Shown one piece after another: positions 34,085 through 44,372 of a stretch of DNA of 64,000 bases (its first letter is position 1; each line of letters begins with the position of its first letter). Below the pieces are notes generated by a model. It worked only from the letters and a program-made list of their open reading frames with translations, did not search any database and had not been told where the DNA came from. Made by a program: the position numbers and the translations under genes. This stretch comes from Heracleum sosnowskyi (taxonomy: Eukaryota; Streptophyta; Magnoliopsida; Apiales; Apiaceae), in the NCBI GenBank assembly GCA_030848705.1, contig CM061238.1, forward strand, positions 82,236,685 through 82,300,684. The letters are read 5' to 3'.

Positions 34085-34205
34085 CAGTTAATGTTTTGAT
34101 TAATTCATTAAAGTAATAAGTTAATTTATAAACGATTCCGTTAAGTGTTTTTATAAATATAAATTTATTACAAATTTTCTTAAGTGTTTTAATTATAGAT
34201 TCTAA

Positions 34206-34591
34206 GAGCATCTTCAACGGTGTTGTGTAAAATGGTTGGCTAAATATTGATTATGTAAAATTTGCTGAACCTGTAAGGTATTTTACTCCAATGAAGTTGG
34301 CTATATTGATTGGTTATATTTTAAAAATGACATGTTATTATTATTTCAAGTTATTTTATGTATAATATACTATTTTAATATGGTAACAATTGACGTGTAA
34401 TTTTGCTACAGGTCCCTAGAGGTTCAGCATATATAGCCAATATGATAGCCAATATAATGAAGTTATCTAAATTTTTAGCCAACAATAATGTACCATTGGA
34501 GTGACAAATTTTTTACACATTCTCTATAATTTCTATTTAAGACATGTCATATGAATTTTTAGCTAAGGATTCATGATTGTTGGAGATGCTT
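34206..34591. mobile_element. Harbinger-family MITE
   Basis: The left end GAGCATCTTCAACG and right end GTTGGAGATGCTT are inverted repeats, flanked by TAA on both sides (34203-34205 and 34592-34594). Subterminal sequence (CTGTAAGGTATT, CTCCAATG..GTTGGCTATA) matches the right end of the Harbinger element at 54850-54975 on the opposite strand. It is a short non-coding derivative of that family. Confidence 0.85.
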
Positions 34592-34812
34592 TAAGGTGTT
34601 AAGTTTTGACAATTTTATCTCCATGGCTTGGTAGTCTGTTTATCTATCTAGAATTTGGATTTTTTTTTCTTTGGTCTTGTTTCAGTCGGGCTGTAGATTG
34701 AATTCTGCCATCATTTGAGAAGGTTGATTATGTACCTTTTAGTTTTCTACCAGGAGAATTGTCCGAATGTGGACAAAAAATGGAAAGAAAATATTGAAAA
34801 CAAATAAAACAG

Positions 34813-35098
34813 TTTTCCTTCGTCCCACAAAGACTGATAAATAATAATCATTATTCTCTCTCTCTCACTCATTTTTATACATTTTTTTCTCATTGGCATG
34901 CATTTTAAGATGTATATAAAGTATATATCTATAACTAATTTTTAAATTAATTTTTCTCTGAATAAAAATTTAAACGTTAAATTCTAATTTAGAAGAAAAA
35001 AAAATTAAAAATAATTTATGAAAGTATACTTTATAGGAGCCTTAAAATGTGTGTTAAGCCCCGTCTTCCAATGTATACAATTGGGTGGGACGAAAGAG
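34813..35098. mobile_element. Stowaway-like MITE
   Basis: TTCCTTCGTCCCAC at the left and GTGGGACGAAAGAG at the right form inverted ends about 285 bp apart, with TA after the right end. The left TA is not clear. 34600-34812 and 35100-35576 hold no recognisable gene. Confidence 0.55.
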
Positions 35099-36333
35099 TA
35101 CTAAATATAAGAACATTTTAAAAAAATACTATTAGGAAGTATATATAATTTGTTGTTAGATTTAAATTTTAAATTTATTAACCTTTTCAAAAACAAATTA
35201 TAAAATTTAAATGAGTAGAGTGTAATTTTCAGTCAAACTTAAATAGGCTTGACTTTCATAAATTATAGTAAATCATAAACATAATGATAAATAATAAATA
35301 TTAAAAAATACAAATCAATTCAAAAAATTATTAAAAAATATATGCATCAGGAAATATAAATTCAGAATACTAGTCAGACATAACTTAGAGATATTTAAGA
35401 GTTTTTAGAAAATATTGTCAGGGTGAGAATGAGATTTTAAAAGAAATGTATTAGATTCTAATTTTCTTTTTACTAACCGGTCCAAATCTCGTAATTCAGA
35501 CAACCCCATACGTTCTCACACGATTTCACAACCAGAACTAGTTAACAACACAATACTCAGACAATATCCAATATAAGAGCATCTCCAACGCTCTTTCGCC
35601 CTTAGCAAAACAGATCCACCTGGCAGCTAACAGTAACCAAAAATGACAATCTCTTAAAATAGAACCTCTCCAACCGTCGTCTACCCTTGTGTAAATTTAT
35701 AGCCACCCACAATCGATTGGCTATATATACTGAAGCACTACAGAACTGTATCCAAATCCACGTCATCTCCCGCCGGTTGTTCTTGCCTCCGCTCGTTTTT
35801 CTCTTCTCTCCCGCCATTACAGAAGAATGTATATTTCATCTTTCTTTTTTAATTAAATTTTGAATTGAATTAGGGATTTCGATTGGGATTATTCTACAAA
35901 CTCGAGTTTGTGATTTGTTTGTTCCTGTAAAAATCAATCTGATGTTCGAACAAACTAGGGTTTGTGATTTGTGCTCTATTTATTGTTTGATATAACCTCT
36001 GTTTATACTTCTGCACTTCAATTTTAATTACTAGTATGTATCTCATTGTTTGTTTGTAATTTTTTAAACTTTTCTTGAATTAATAGCAACTTGTAAATGA
36101 AGATGAAATCATCGAGTTTTGAATTATGGAGGCAGCACTACTTGTTTGATCATTTGTCTGAAAGAAATATTCATTTCTTCTTGTTGTTTGTTGTGTTGTT
36201 GTGATTATCTCAAGGATACACAATTTCTTTTCGTTTTTAGTGTGTTTTCTATTGGGTATTAAATTGAATATTAATTGTGTAATTGATATCCTAAATTTCA
36301 ATAAACTTGCAGGCAATATTTGGATAATTAAAC

Positions 36334-36738
36334 ATGGAACATGCTTTTGTTTCTTTGCTCAATGATGGTACATATAACGAAAGTGATGACTTTTGTTACT
36401 CTCCACCACCCCCTTTATCCCAAGAGAATAGTCAGCAAGTGCCAAGAAAACCGAAAAAGGGACGATCGAAGAATTTTTTGATCGAAGAGGATATGTTACT
36501 CTTATCCGGTTGGCTAAACATTAGCACGGACCCAATTCAAGGTAACAATCAGACACAAATGACATATTGGAATAGAATTTGGACTTATTTCCATGAAAAT
36601 AAAACATTCGTAAGTGATCGGACACCTACATCGTTGTGTAACCGGTGGTCTGCAATTAATACATCCGTAAGCAAGTTTATTGGTTTTTATAATCAAATAA
36701 GTAGAAGAAATCCAAGTGGCGCTACTGAGCAAAATAAG
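36334..36738 (+). CDS. Harbinger ORF1, exon 1 (Myb/SANT-like)
   Basis: ATG at 36334 gives 135 codons, ending at AAG with a GTACCG donor at 36739 in phase 0. After a Ser/Pro-rich start comes a basic patch (KPKKGRSKNF). A SANT/trihelix-like domain follows with FLIEEDMLLLSGWLNIS, YWNRIWTYFHEN and TPTSLCNRWSAINTSVSKFIG. In PIF/Harbinger elements the ORF1 protein binds the element ends and helps import the transposase into the nucleus. The frame continues only ten codons past the donor, to a stop at 36765, supporting the splice call. Upstream 35577-36333 is leader, possibly with an intron ending TTGCAG near 36313. Confidence 0.8.
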
Positions 36739-38767
36739 GTACCGATTTGCGTCATTATCAAATAAATTACATGGACAGTGTACTTGTATATTTGCTGTTT
36801 GCATTGGTTACTTGTATATTTGATGCAAGGTCTCCAGAAAAGAGTATCATTTTGAATCTCTGAAGTAAAATAATAGTACTCACACTTCATAGTTAAGTAG
36901 TTGATCTGAAATACTTTGATGTTACTAGTCACGGATGTTATGATTGCATAGTATCTTTAAAGTACTTCTAAGCACAAATCATTCTATCCCTTTAATTTTC
37001 ATGATTCACATCAATCCTGAAGGTTAGAACAGAGATGTGTGGAATCGTTAATAATTTCACCATAGAATACTCTCGGTTCTGTATGTTCCTACCCTTGCTA
37101 TCAGCTTGTAATGCATTTTATGTTCTCGGCTGAAAACATAGTTGAACCATGCTGCCTGAAATATGTCAACTCGTTCTTGCAGGTACTATTTTTGTTAGAT
37201 TCTTTATGATTAGCTATTATTATTTAATTTTTTTATAATTTTTAGTTGGGGGATTTTGTATTTTTGAGAAATTAGTATTAGCTAAGTGTATGTGGCTTTA
37301 TGTAACTGCTTGTTGAATTACTAGTAAATTTCAGAGTTGTTTACTTGTTTTATGTTTGTACTAATTTAGTTGTAATGGTAAAGTTTAATGAGGATTTTTT
37401 ATGATAGGAGATAATGTGTATGACTGAAAATGGATAGGATAAGAAATGTGAAAACAACAAGGATGAGTTCACTAGCATGTAAAGGCTCCTTGAAATTGTA
37501 CAGCTAGATTTGGATTGTCAAATTAGATTGGTTCTGGGGGAAAAAGAAAATATGGAATGGTAACCAGAAGAGTGATAGAAATTAGATTTGGAATCGTTAT
37601 CTTGCTTTAGTTGTACATGTTAATCTGGAATGGTAAAACTTCTGCCATATTTGCCTACCATATTTGCCTCCCTTTTAAGTTAAACTTCTGGCTGCAGCAA
37701 ATGTCAAAGTTATACTTTGTTAAGTTAAACTTTCATTAGCTGTCTAAGATTTTTGCTCTTGCAGGACCCCTCTAGTCCCAAATGTCAAAGTATCATTAGT
37801 CTCTTTCCTTACCAAATATATGGTTTTTAGCTTTTTTACAGTAAAGAGTTTTGATGTGTTGGATTTTTGAGCATATCAATTTCATCTTGTTAGTTCCTGA
37901 TGTTCTATTGTTTCATTCAACTATACTCAAGTTGTATATCAAATTTGCATTGAGTCAGTGCAATTATTGCTTTCTATTTGAAAAGGAACGTGCACATAAG
38001 ATTTTGGCCATTGTGTTTGCAGTTTTTTGCTGCGTTGGGGCTCAAACTTAATGCAATTCCTACCATATTTGCCTCCCTTTTAAGTTAAACTTCTGGCTGC
38101 AGATATTAGTTATACAACAACATTCACTTACATTTACTAATTCCACAACTTTATGCCAAACGTGTTGCTGCCAATTCTTCAGTCACAAACAAAGAATATA
38201 ATATACAATAAAATTTCATTTAATTATCATTCCATTGATTAATAATTTCGATTCAATAATATACTTGTTCAAGTGATGCTCAAGTGTGAATGAATATAAG
38301 TAGTCTGCATTTTTCCTTATCATCTTATCATAAGCTTAGGCAATTATTTTTGTGGTAGGATGGCATGTGCTCTAATCTCATTTTAAAAGTTCCACTATTT
38401 AATGTATATACTTGTAGAATTAACTCACTCAATATGAAAAATTAGGACAGCTTGTAGTTTCAATCCTTGGATATCAGAACTAGCTCTGCTTACCATCTCG
38501 GTAGACTGGTCCACGTTTGTTGAATTTTAAGTGCATATATAGAATTACAGTATTGCATACCTGCTCTTTAATTTGTTTGCAGTATTGCATAGAATATGTA
38601 CTTTGACCGTATTGCTTGTCAGTTCTATACTATGCACCATAAAAACCAGAACTTTGTAAGTAACAGAAGCTGCTGATTCATATACCAGGATAAGTAATAT
38701 GTAGAGGCATGTAACTTACTGCTATCACTCAATCAGTTTTCTGCATATTCCCTTCTTGTAATGGCAG
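36739..38767 (+). other. Intron of Harbinger ORF1
   Basis: Starts GTACCG after an AAG codon and ends TAATGGCAG before ATTGCAGCTG, joining exon 1 and exon 2 in phase 0. No gene is seen inside. It contains an exact 44-bp direct repeat (37655-37698 and 38059-38102). Confidence 0.65.
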
Positions 38768-39289
38768 ATTGCAGCTGCTTTAAAGCTATACGAGGATATA
38801 ACGAAAGACAAATTCCCTTTCATACAACATTGGAATGAGCTGCGTCATTCACCAAAATACGCAGCTACTTTGGAGAAAAAAAGCAAGACAAATTTGAAGG
38901 AGAATCAACCGTCTTCACCATCAGTTGAGAGTCCCCTTTCTGACAACCAGGGGGTAGAATCAGAAGGAATGGAACGTCCGATAGGAAGAAAAGCTGCTAA
39001 GAAAATGAAAAGGGCTGCTTATGAAGCATCTAAAGGGGAAAGCTTGGAAATTCTTAAATCAATGCAGAAAGATGCTATGGCTATTGCATCTTCAAGAAGT
39101 GAATCAATTAAAATGAGCTTGCAGCTGCAAAAGGAAATGATGCAAATGCAAAAAGAGGAGCAGGAAAGGCAGACAGAATTGATGCATGTACAAAAGGAAA
39201 AGTTGCAACTTCGCTTAGCAAAGGAGGAGCGTGAAAGACAAAAGGAAGAGCGGGAAAGACAGAAAGAGGTGCGTGAAAGGCAAATTTAT
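38768..39289 (+). pseudogene. Harbinger ORF1, exon 2 first part, cut by the gypsy insertion
   Basis: 174 codons in phase with exon 1. It begins IAAALKLYEDITKDKFPF, then HWNELRHSPKY, the continuation of the ORF1 domain. A NAM-associated C-terminal-like region follows (ERPIGRKAAKKMKRAA). Then comes a long E/R/K/Q-rich helix with repeated EERERQK, a probable coiled coil. Coding is interrupted at 39290, where a 13.5 kb gypsy element begins. The apparent C-terminus beyond 39290 is LTR sequence. Confidence 0.8.
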
Positions 39290-41344
39290 TGTAATATCCC
39301 CAAATTTTGTACTTATTTAAAAACCACTGATGAATAGTAACTTTTTCATTTAAAAAGTTTTCAGACCACCCTATGTACGGGACAGTATAATGAACTTTCA
39401 AAGTCGTATTAGTGATCTACGATGTAAATGAAGGAATGCAAAAGCTGTCAGAATCGGAAAAATAGCATTTTCTGTTTTCTTCGAAATTTCACCGATAACT
39501 GATGGATTAATCATTATTTGAAAATATTGGAGGATTTAAATTATCAATTCCATGGACATGGATTTAATAAAAGAATTAGGAATGTCAAGAACGTTTACGG
39601 TAAACTACTTTGATAGAACACTTAAGAAACCATGCGAACATTCTACGAGATTAAGCGGTGACGGAACAACGCGACATTTACAGGATTAAATATAGGCATG
39701 GAAGTAACATGTAACAAGATTAATCCAAGGAATGCAACAATTGTAGCATCCATGTGAAAGGAAACAAACTAGTAAAGCTGCTTTGCCACCATGATACTCC
39801 ATTGCTCGACACGTGTCCTGATGATGAGGCAAATACTATGACTCACCATTTGACCACCAAAATATCAAGATAATTGTCAAGTAACCAAGGCAAAAAGAAA
39901 AGGAAAAACTCTCCTCATTTGAAGAACAAATATTCGGCCATTTTCTTAATCAAAGGATACTTTTTCAAGAATCAATATTCCACTCATCCATAAATCATGT
40001 TCTTGGATTCTAAAGCTTCCATATTTCCAAACTAAGGTATTCTCTTAATCTTAGAATCATCCATTAAGGTTAACATGTTCAAATCCTTGATTGAAGATGA
40101 GAGTGAATAGTGAAATGAATAGTAATCTTTTGTGTTCTTAATTTTGTTCTTAAGGATTAAGCTTGTTAAGGTTTATTCAAAGCTCAAGGAAGGATTATAA
40201 TCTATTGTTAGTATACATCAAGCATCAAGGAAGGTATAAACTCTTGAAACCCTTAGTTATAAATGGATTTATATGGTTAGTTTTAAGTATAGTTTAGTTA
40301 GTATGATCATAAGGACGATTGATTGATTTTGATGAAAGATTGATGTTGTTTTGATGATGAACAAGTAGATGTTGGTTTTGACTATGGTTGATGATGATTA
40401 TGGATTAGTATTGATGTTGAAGAATTGACTTGATGTTTTGGTTGGATTGATCATGTAAAGTTTATGATTAAACTTTGGAATCGTTAAAACATAGCCGTTA
40501 TAATGCCCGATTTTCCTTAACCTTGTTTTGTTTGTGATATTCGAACATAATGACTTCTGTCCAAGATCACCACTGCCCATTATAGTGTAAGTCTTGTTTC
40601 AAGGTTCGTTTTGGTGCGAAAATCATGTGAATCCGATTTACGGTTTAGTAGAAACAAGTATTTTAGTAAAGGATGTTTCGTGAAACCAAACTATACCACT
40701 TAGCCAACTTTGAGGCCTTAAGCGACTTATTAGAATGTGAAACTTTGTGTTAACATGCTAGGTACGTTTAGGAAGACCCTCGAAAAGATTTCGTGTTAAA
40801 AGGATTTAATCTCTATTTTATAAAAATGTTCAAGTCGAGTATGCGCAAGAGAATTCTTAAAGAGTTAACTTGAAAACGAACTTGTTACTTGAGATAGTAC
40901 TTACTTAGTTTCATAGAGATATTAAGTGATTAATCTCGGATATTTTGACTATGTATAGATCGCCGGATTGACCCAAGGCACACTACCCCTACCTCACCAC
41001 CAGGCAAGTTTTCGAAACCTATACTTACTGTTGTTGTGATAATAAACTGTTTTCATATATGATATGCAAATGAGAAGTATACATGTTTTATTCCCAAGTA
41101 CATTGCGATATATAAATTGCATGCTTGTTTTCGAACTGCTATATATAGCGATATTCGAGGTTATGACTTGATGTTGGGACTTATAAACTAGATATGGGAT
41201 ATCAGCTATAAGACATGTTTTTTTTTATAAATGCCCTAGGATAAGGGCGTATGATTTTTCTTTAGTTCAGAAGTAATTATATATTTTTGTATATGTTAAA
41301 GATTGTTTTCCGATAAAGATATCGGGTAACTGTTATTCGATGAT

Positions 41345-41638
41345 TATTTATTTAATGAATATTATTTTTGGAATATTCATTTAAGGGTTATTTATTTAAT
41401 GAATATTATTTTGAATATTCATTTAATCAGTATTTATTTAATGAATATTATTTTGAATATTCATTTAAGGTTTATTTATTTAATGAATATTATTTTTGAA
41501 TATTCATTTAATCCTTATTTATTTAATGAATATTATTTTTGAATATTCATTTAATCATTATTTACTTAATGAATATTATTTTCGAATATTCGTTTGAGGT
41601 TTACTTATTTAATAAATATTATTCGATTATTTATTAAA
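41345..41638 (+). repeat. Tandem array of palindromic about 43-bp units in the LTR
   Basis: Six units of the form TTTATTTAATGAATATTATT plus TTGAATATTCATTTAA, and one degenerate seventh. Each can form a hairpin between AATGAATATT and AATATTCATT. The same array is in the 3' LTR at about 51039-51330. Confidence 0.88.
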
Positions 41639-42721
41639 TACTTTTAACACGTTTTAAAAATGAGAAATATTATTTAAAGTTTATCCTCGACCTTCAATAA
41701 TTATGAAGGATATTCTAAGCTGTATTATTAATTATTTTAAATCAAGGAAAGGTTCTCAAACACTGTTTTTCCATTTAAATCTGTCTTATAAGAGGATTTA
41801 AATGTTCGCTCAACTATCAAAAATATGGGAAACCTGATTTAAGTGTCTGCTACTCATTTTTAAATTCTCAACTCAAAACTGTCAGGGGACAGATATTTTC
41901 TCGGAGCAAATTAATTGCTACAAGTCAAATGTTGTGTTACCACCTCAACGATCGAGGGGTAAATTGATGGAACAAGTCGATATCCATTAACAAGCAATAG
42001 CTTGGGAAATATTGGAGAATCTTCCTTTCCAACCTAGATATAACTACTTAGTGGAGTCGTATCAACAAGTATTACACTTGGGGAAAGGAGGACGATCTTT
42101 ACGTTTCAGAGTCATGGATTTCATCTGAACTAGGAGTGGTGTAAGTGGTCCAGTTGCGCCGACCCATCCATTTTATTGCCCCAAATGGGCCGGGAGATCC
42201 GGGAAGGTGGTAGACAATGTCAGGCCGTCGTGATTCTTCCATCTACATGTAGAAAACATATTTTTGTTGCACGACCTGCTACTGATCATAGTAAGGTTGA
42301 TACAGCGGGCGCGGTAGCAACTCCGGTATTAGTTCATCATCCAATTTTGGAATATTCCTGCAACATGTATTGGGGAGATGAACCGATCATGTTGACAGGG
42401 GGTCAAAAAGTGTTCAAAGAAAATGAAGTTGCAATAAATCCTTGTAACTTCATCTTTTATTTTATGAGTTATGACTCTGATAAAACCTTATTCAAACTAT
42501 ATATGCATAAGTGGATTTTGGGTTACGGAAACATTATATTAATTTTCCTCGTAACTTCTTCTTTTATATTATACTAGCATCTTATCCGTTTAATGCATAG
42601 CCTATGGTTACAAAGATATTTTCGAACTGTTATATACTGATAATTTGTCATAAACTATTTTGGTGGGCTCTATTGCTCACCCTTGCTTTATTTATTTATA
42701 TCACAACAACAGCTAGAGTAT

Positions 42722-42805
42722 ATGGCCCGCAACAGGCACACTCTGCGCAAGCAGGTAGCAGCCGTCAGAGATTTACCCGCTGATGTCGTAGCCACCATAG
42801 CTGAG
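42722..42805 (+). CDS. Candidate ORF0 exon 1, encoded inside the 5' LTR
   Basis: ATG at 42722 opens 28 codons (MARNRHTLRKQVAAV..., basic start) ending at GAG, followed by GTAGTA at 42806 as donor, phase 0. It joins in frame to exon 2 at 43278. The 3' LTR copy keeps the ATG, the frame and the donor. Splicing would remove the LTR end and the primer site from this mRNA. The exon is inferred; transcript data would be needed to prove it. Confidence 0.45.
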
Positions 42806-43126
42806 GTAGTAAAAATCAGTGTTCTAAGCTACAGCTTTTTTGTATCAGACTTATTTATATTTATGATTAATGTAATCAACGGCAAGAACTATTAAGTGTA
42901 CTTTGTAATCATTTGGGTTTGTAATGACTTATAACTTGTGGATCCTATGTCTAGATACTTATTCCAATTTCATCTCTGGGACTATAACTAGTTGTGTGTG
43001 TGGTGTTGTTATTGTGGGGTCACAGCATGCGGTTTAATTGTTTTGATTCAAGTACAAGTATTATTGATGGAAATTGAGACCGTAACGACCGGATCCCCGA
43101 CCCCGGATCTGGGGCTGTTACAGAAA

Positions 43127-43138
43127 TGGTATCAGAGC
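43127..43138 (+). other. Primer-binding site of the gypsy element
   Basis: TGGTATCAGAGC, four bases after the LTR end, complementary to initiator Met tRNA. Confidence 0.93.
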
Positions 43139-43277
43139 TCTAGAGTTATAAACCCCAGAAATGATGCGACGTTACAATAATAAATTCACTAAGATAATAA
43201 GAACTCTTGCCAAGTTCGATTAAAACCCTTACGGGAACTTTAATATCATGATAGTAACATAGTTCGTTATGGTGTAG

Positions 43278-43961
43278 GCGAGCGACATCTCTGACCCTGA
43301 GGCTTTCGAGAGACAGCATGATGAGGACTTGCTCCGGACTACAGATCCATACTATGAGGATTTTGAGGAGGAGGACCCGGAGGAGGTCCAGGCAGATGCG
43401 GACACCGAGGTTGTTGAGGATTCTGATGATGAGGATCCAAAGGAGGACCAGACCCTAGCTGATACTGAGACTATGGAGGGGGATGCTGAGGACCAGACTC
43501 CACTTTCTACTGAGAGAGCCCCTACCCCTTCACCACTGCCTTCGAGCCCTTCCCCTGATGATTTTGAGGAGCTTACCCCTGAGCCACAGCAGATAGAGGC
43601 TACACCACCAGCAGACCCGGTTACCCCACCTCATGTCCCGTTAGAGGGGATACCAGTGTGTGTGCATAACTGGACAGTGAACAGAGTTCAGTCAGAGTTG
43701 GTAGTGGCTGAGGCTAGACTAGCAGAGTCACGGATGCAGCTAGCAGCAGAGAGAGCTGCCAGGATTGTACGCCAGGGCGGCGGGAGGTCTGTGCCCCCTC
43801 GAGTGGCCCGGAGGGCGATGACTCGCATTGAGCTGAGGGCACGGATGAGGATTCGAGCTTTGCCGACTGATGGCGATGACAGGGTATCCAGGATTGATGC
43901 TGAGGAGATTTTCCGCATGGCTATGGCGAGGGTGAGGGCATTGGGCCGCATTAGTGGCTGA
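43278..43961 (+). CDS. Extra ORF between primer site and gag (ORF0, exon 2)
   Basis: 228 codons including the stop, opening exactly after TGTAG: the in-frame TAG at 43275-43277 doubles as a splice acceptor. No in-frame ATG occurs in the first 60 or so codons, so translation needs an upstream exon. The N-terminal half is very acidic (FEEEDPEEVQADADTE). The middle is Pro/Ser-rich (APTPSPLPSSPSPDDFEE). The C-terminal third is Ala/Arg-rich and helical (LVVAEARLAESRMQLAAERA, then RVARRAMTRIELRARMRIR). No known domain was recognised. Gag follows 412 bp later in its own frame. Extra upstream ORFs are known in Ogre/Tat gypsy elements, but I do not know of a described one of this type in Tekay. Confidence 0.6.
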   Translation, partial: ASDISDPEAFERQHDEDLLRTTDPYYEDFEEEDPEEVQADADTEVVEDSDDEDPKEDQTLADTETMEGDAEDQTPLSTERAPTPSPLPSSPSPDDFEELTPEPQQIEATPPADPVTPPHVPLEGIPVCVHNWTVNRVQSELVVAEARLAESRMQLAAERAARIVRQGGGRSVPPRVARRAMTRIELRARMRIRALPTDGDDRVSRIDAEEIFRMAMARVRALGRISG

Positions 43962-44372
43962 TTTCGGAGATGGTGATGTAGTAGTCTAGTCTTCTAGTCA
44001 TGTACGGACATAGTAGTGCCGATTTTTGTGGGATTGTTCCATTGTATATAGTATCCCTTTTCTGACTAGAAGGATAGACCATGTATCTCACTTTTGACTA
44101 GATGTTGTTAGGACGGTTGTACTTGTAAACTGTCGATGATGACTCAGATTATGTATCTTTGGTACCATGTATATATTTGTTTCCTTTCAGTTGAATCCAG
44201 CTCCGTTCTGACGCGATCACAAGTTTATTACACTGTTGTCTGTATTATTATGATTAAATTGTGATAAAATATAGAACTGCGGGAGCCTACTTCCAATTAT
44301 GTAACGACTGTACAAAGAAATCTGTAACCTAGTGAATGAGCCTAATGTGAAATTTTCCAAATTTTCAGTAAG

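Larger units (their letters stand above)
39290..43122 (+). repeat. 5' LTR of the gypsy element
   Basis: 3833 bp, bounded by TG...CA and by the primer site on the right. It carries an array of about 43-bp hairpin units (41345-41638) and near its end a candidate coding exon (42722-42805). Confidence 0.93.

Noticed and set aside
41345..41638. CRISPR-like array
   Set aside because: Units are contiguous palindromes without unique spacers, in a eukaryotic LTR.
42176..42577. 133-codon open frame in the gypsy 5' LTR, repeated at 51837-52268
   Set aside because: Present twice only because LTRs are duplicated. It has no domain, ends in an AT-rich pseudo-membrane tail, and its frame start differs between the two copies; likely chance.
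43688..43951. 87-codon antisense frame opposite ORF0
   Set aside because: Shadow of the Arg/Ala-rich plus-strand coding sequence.
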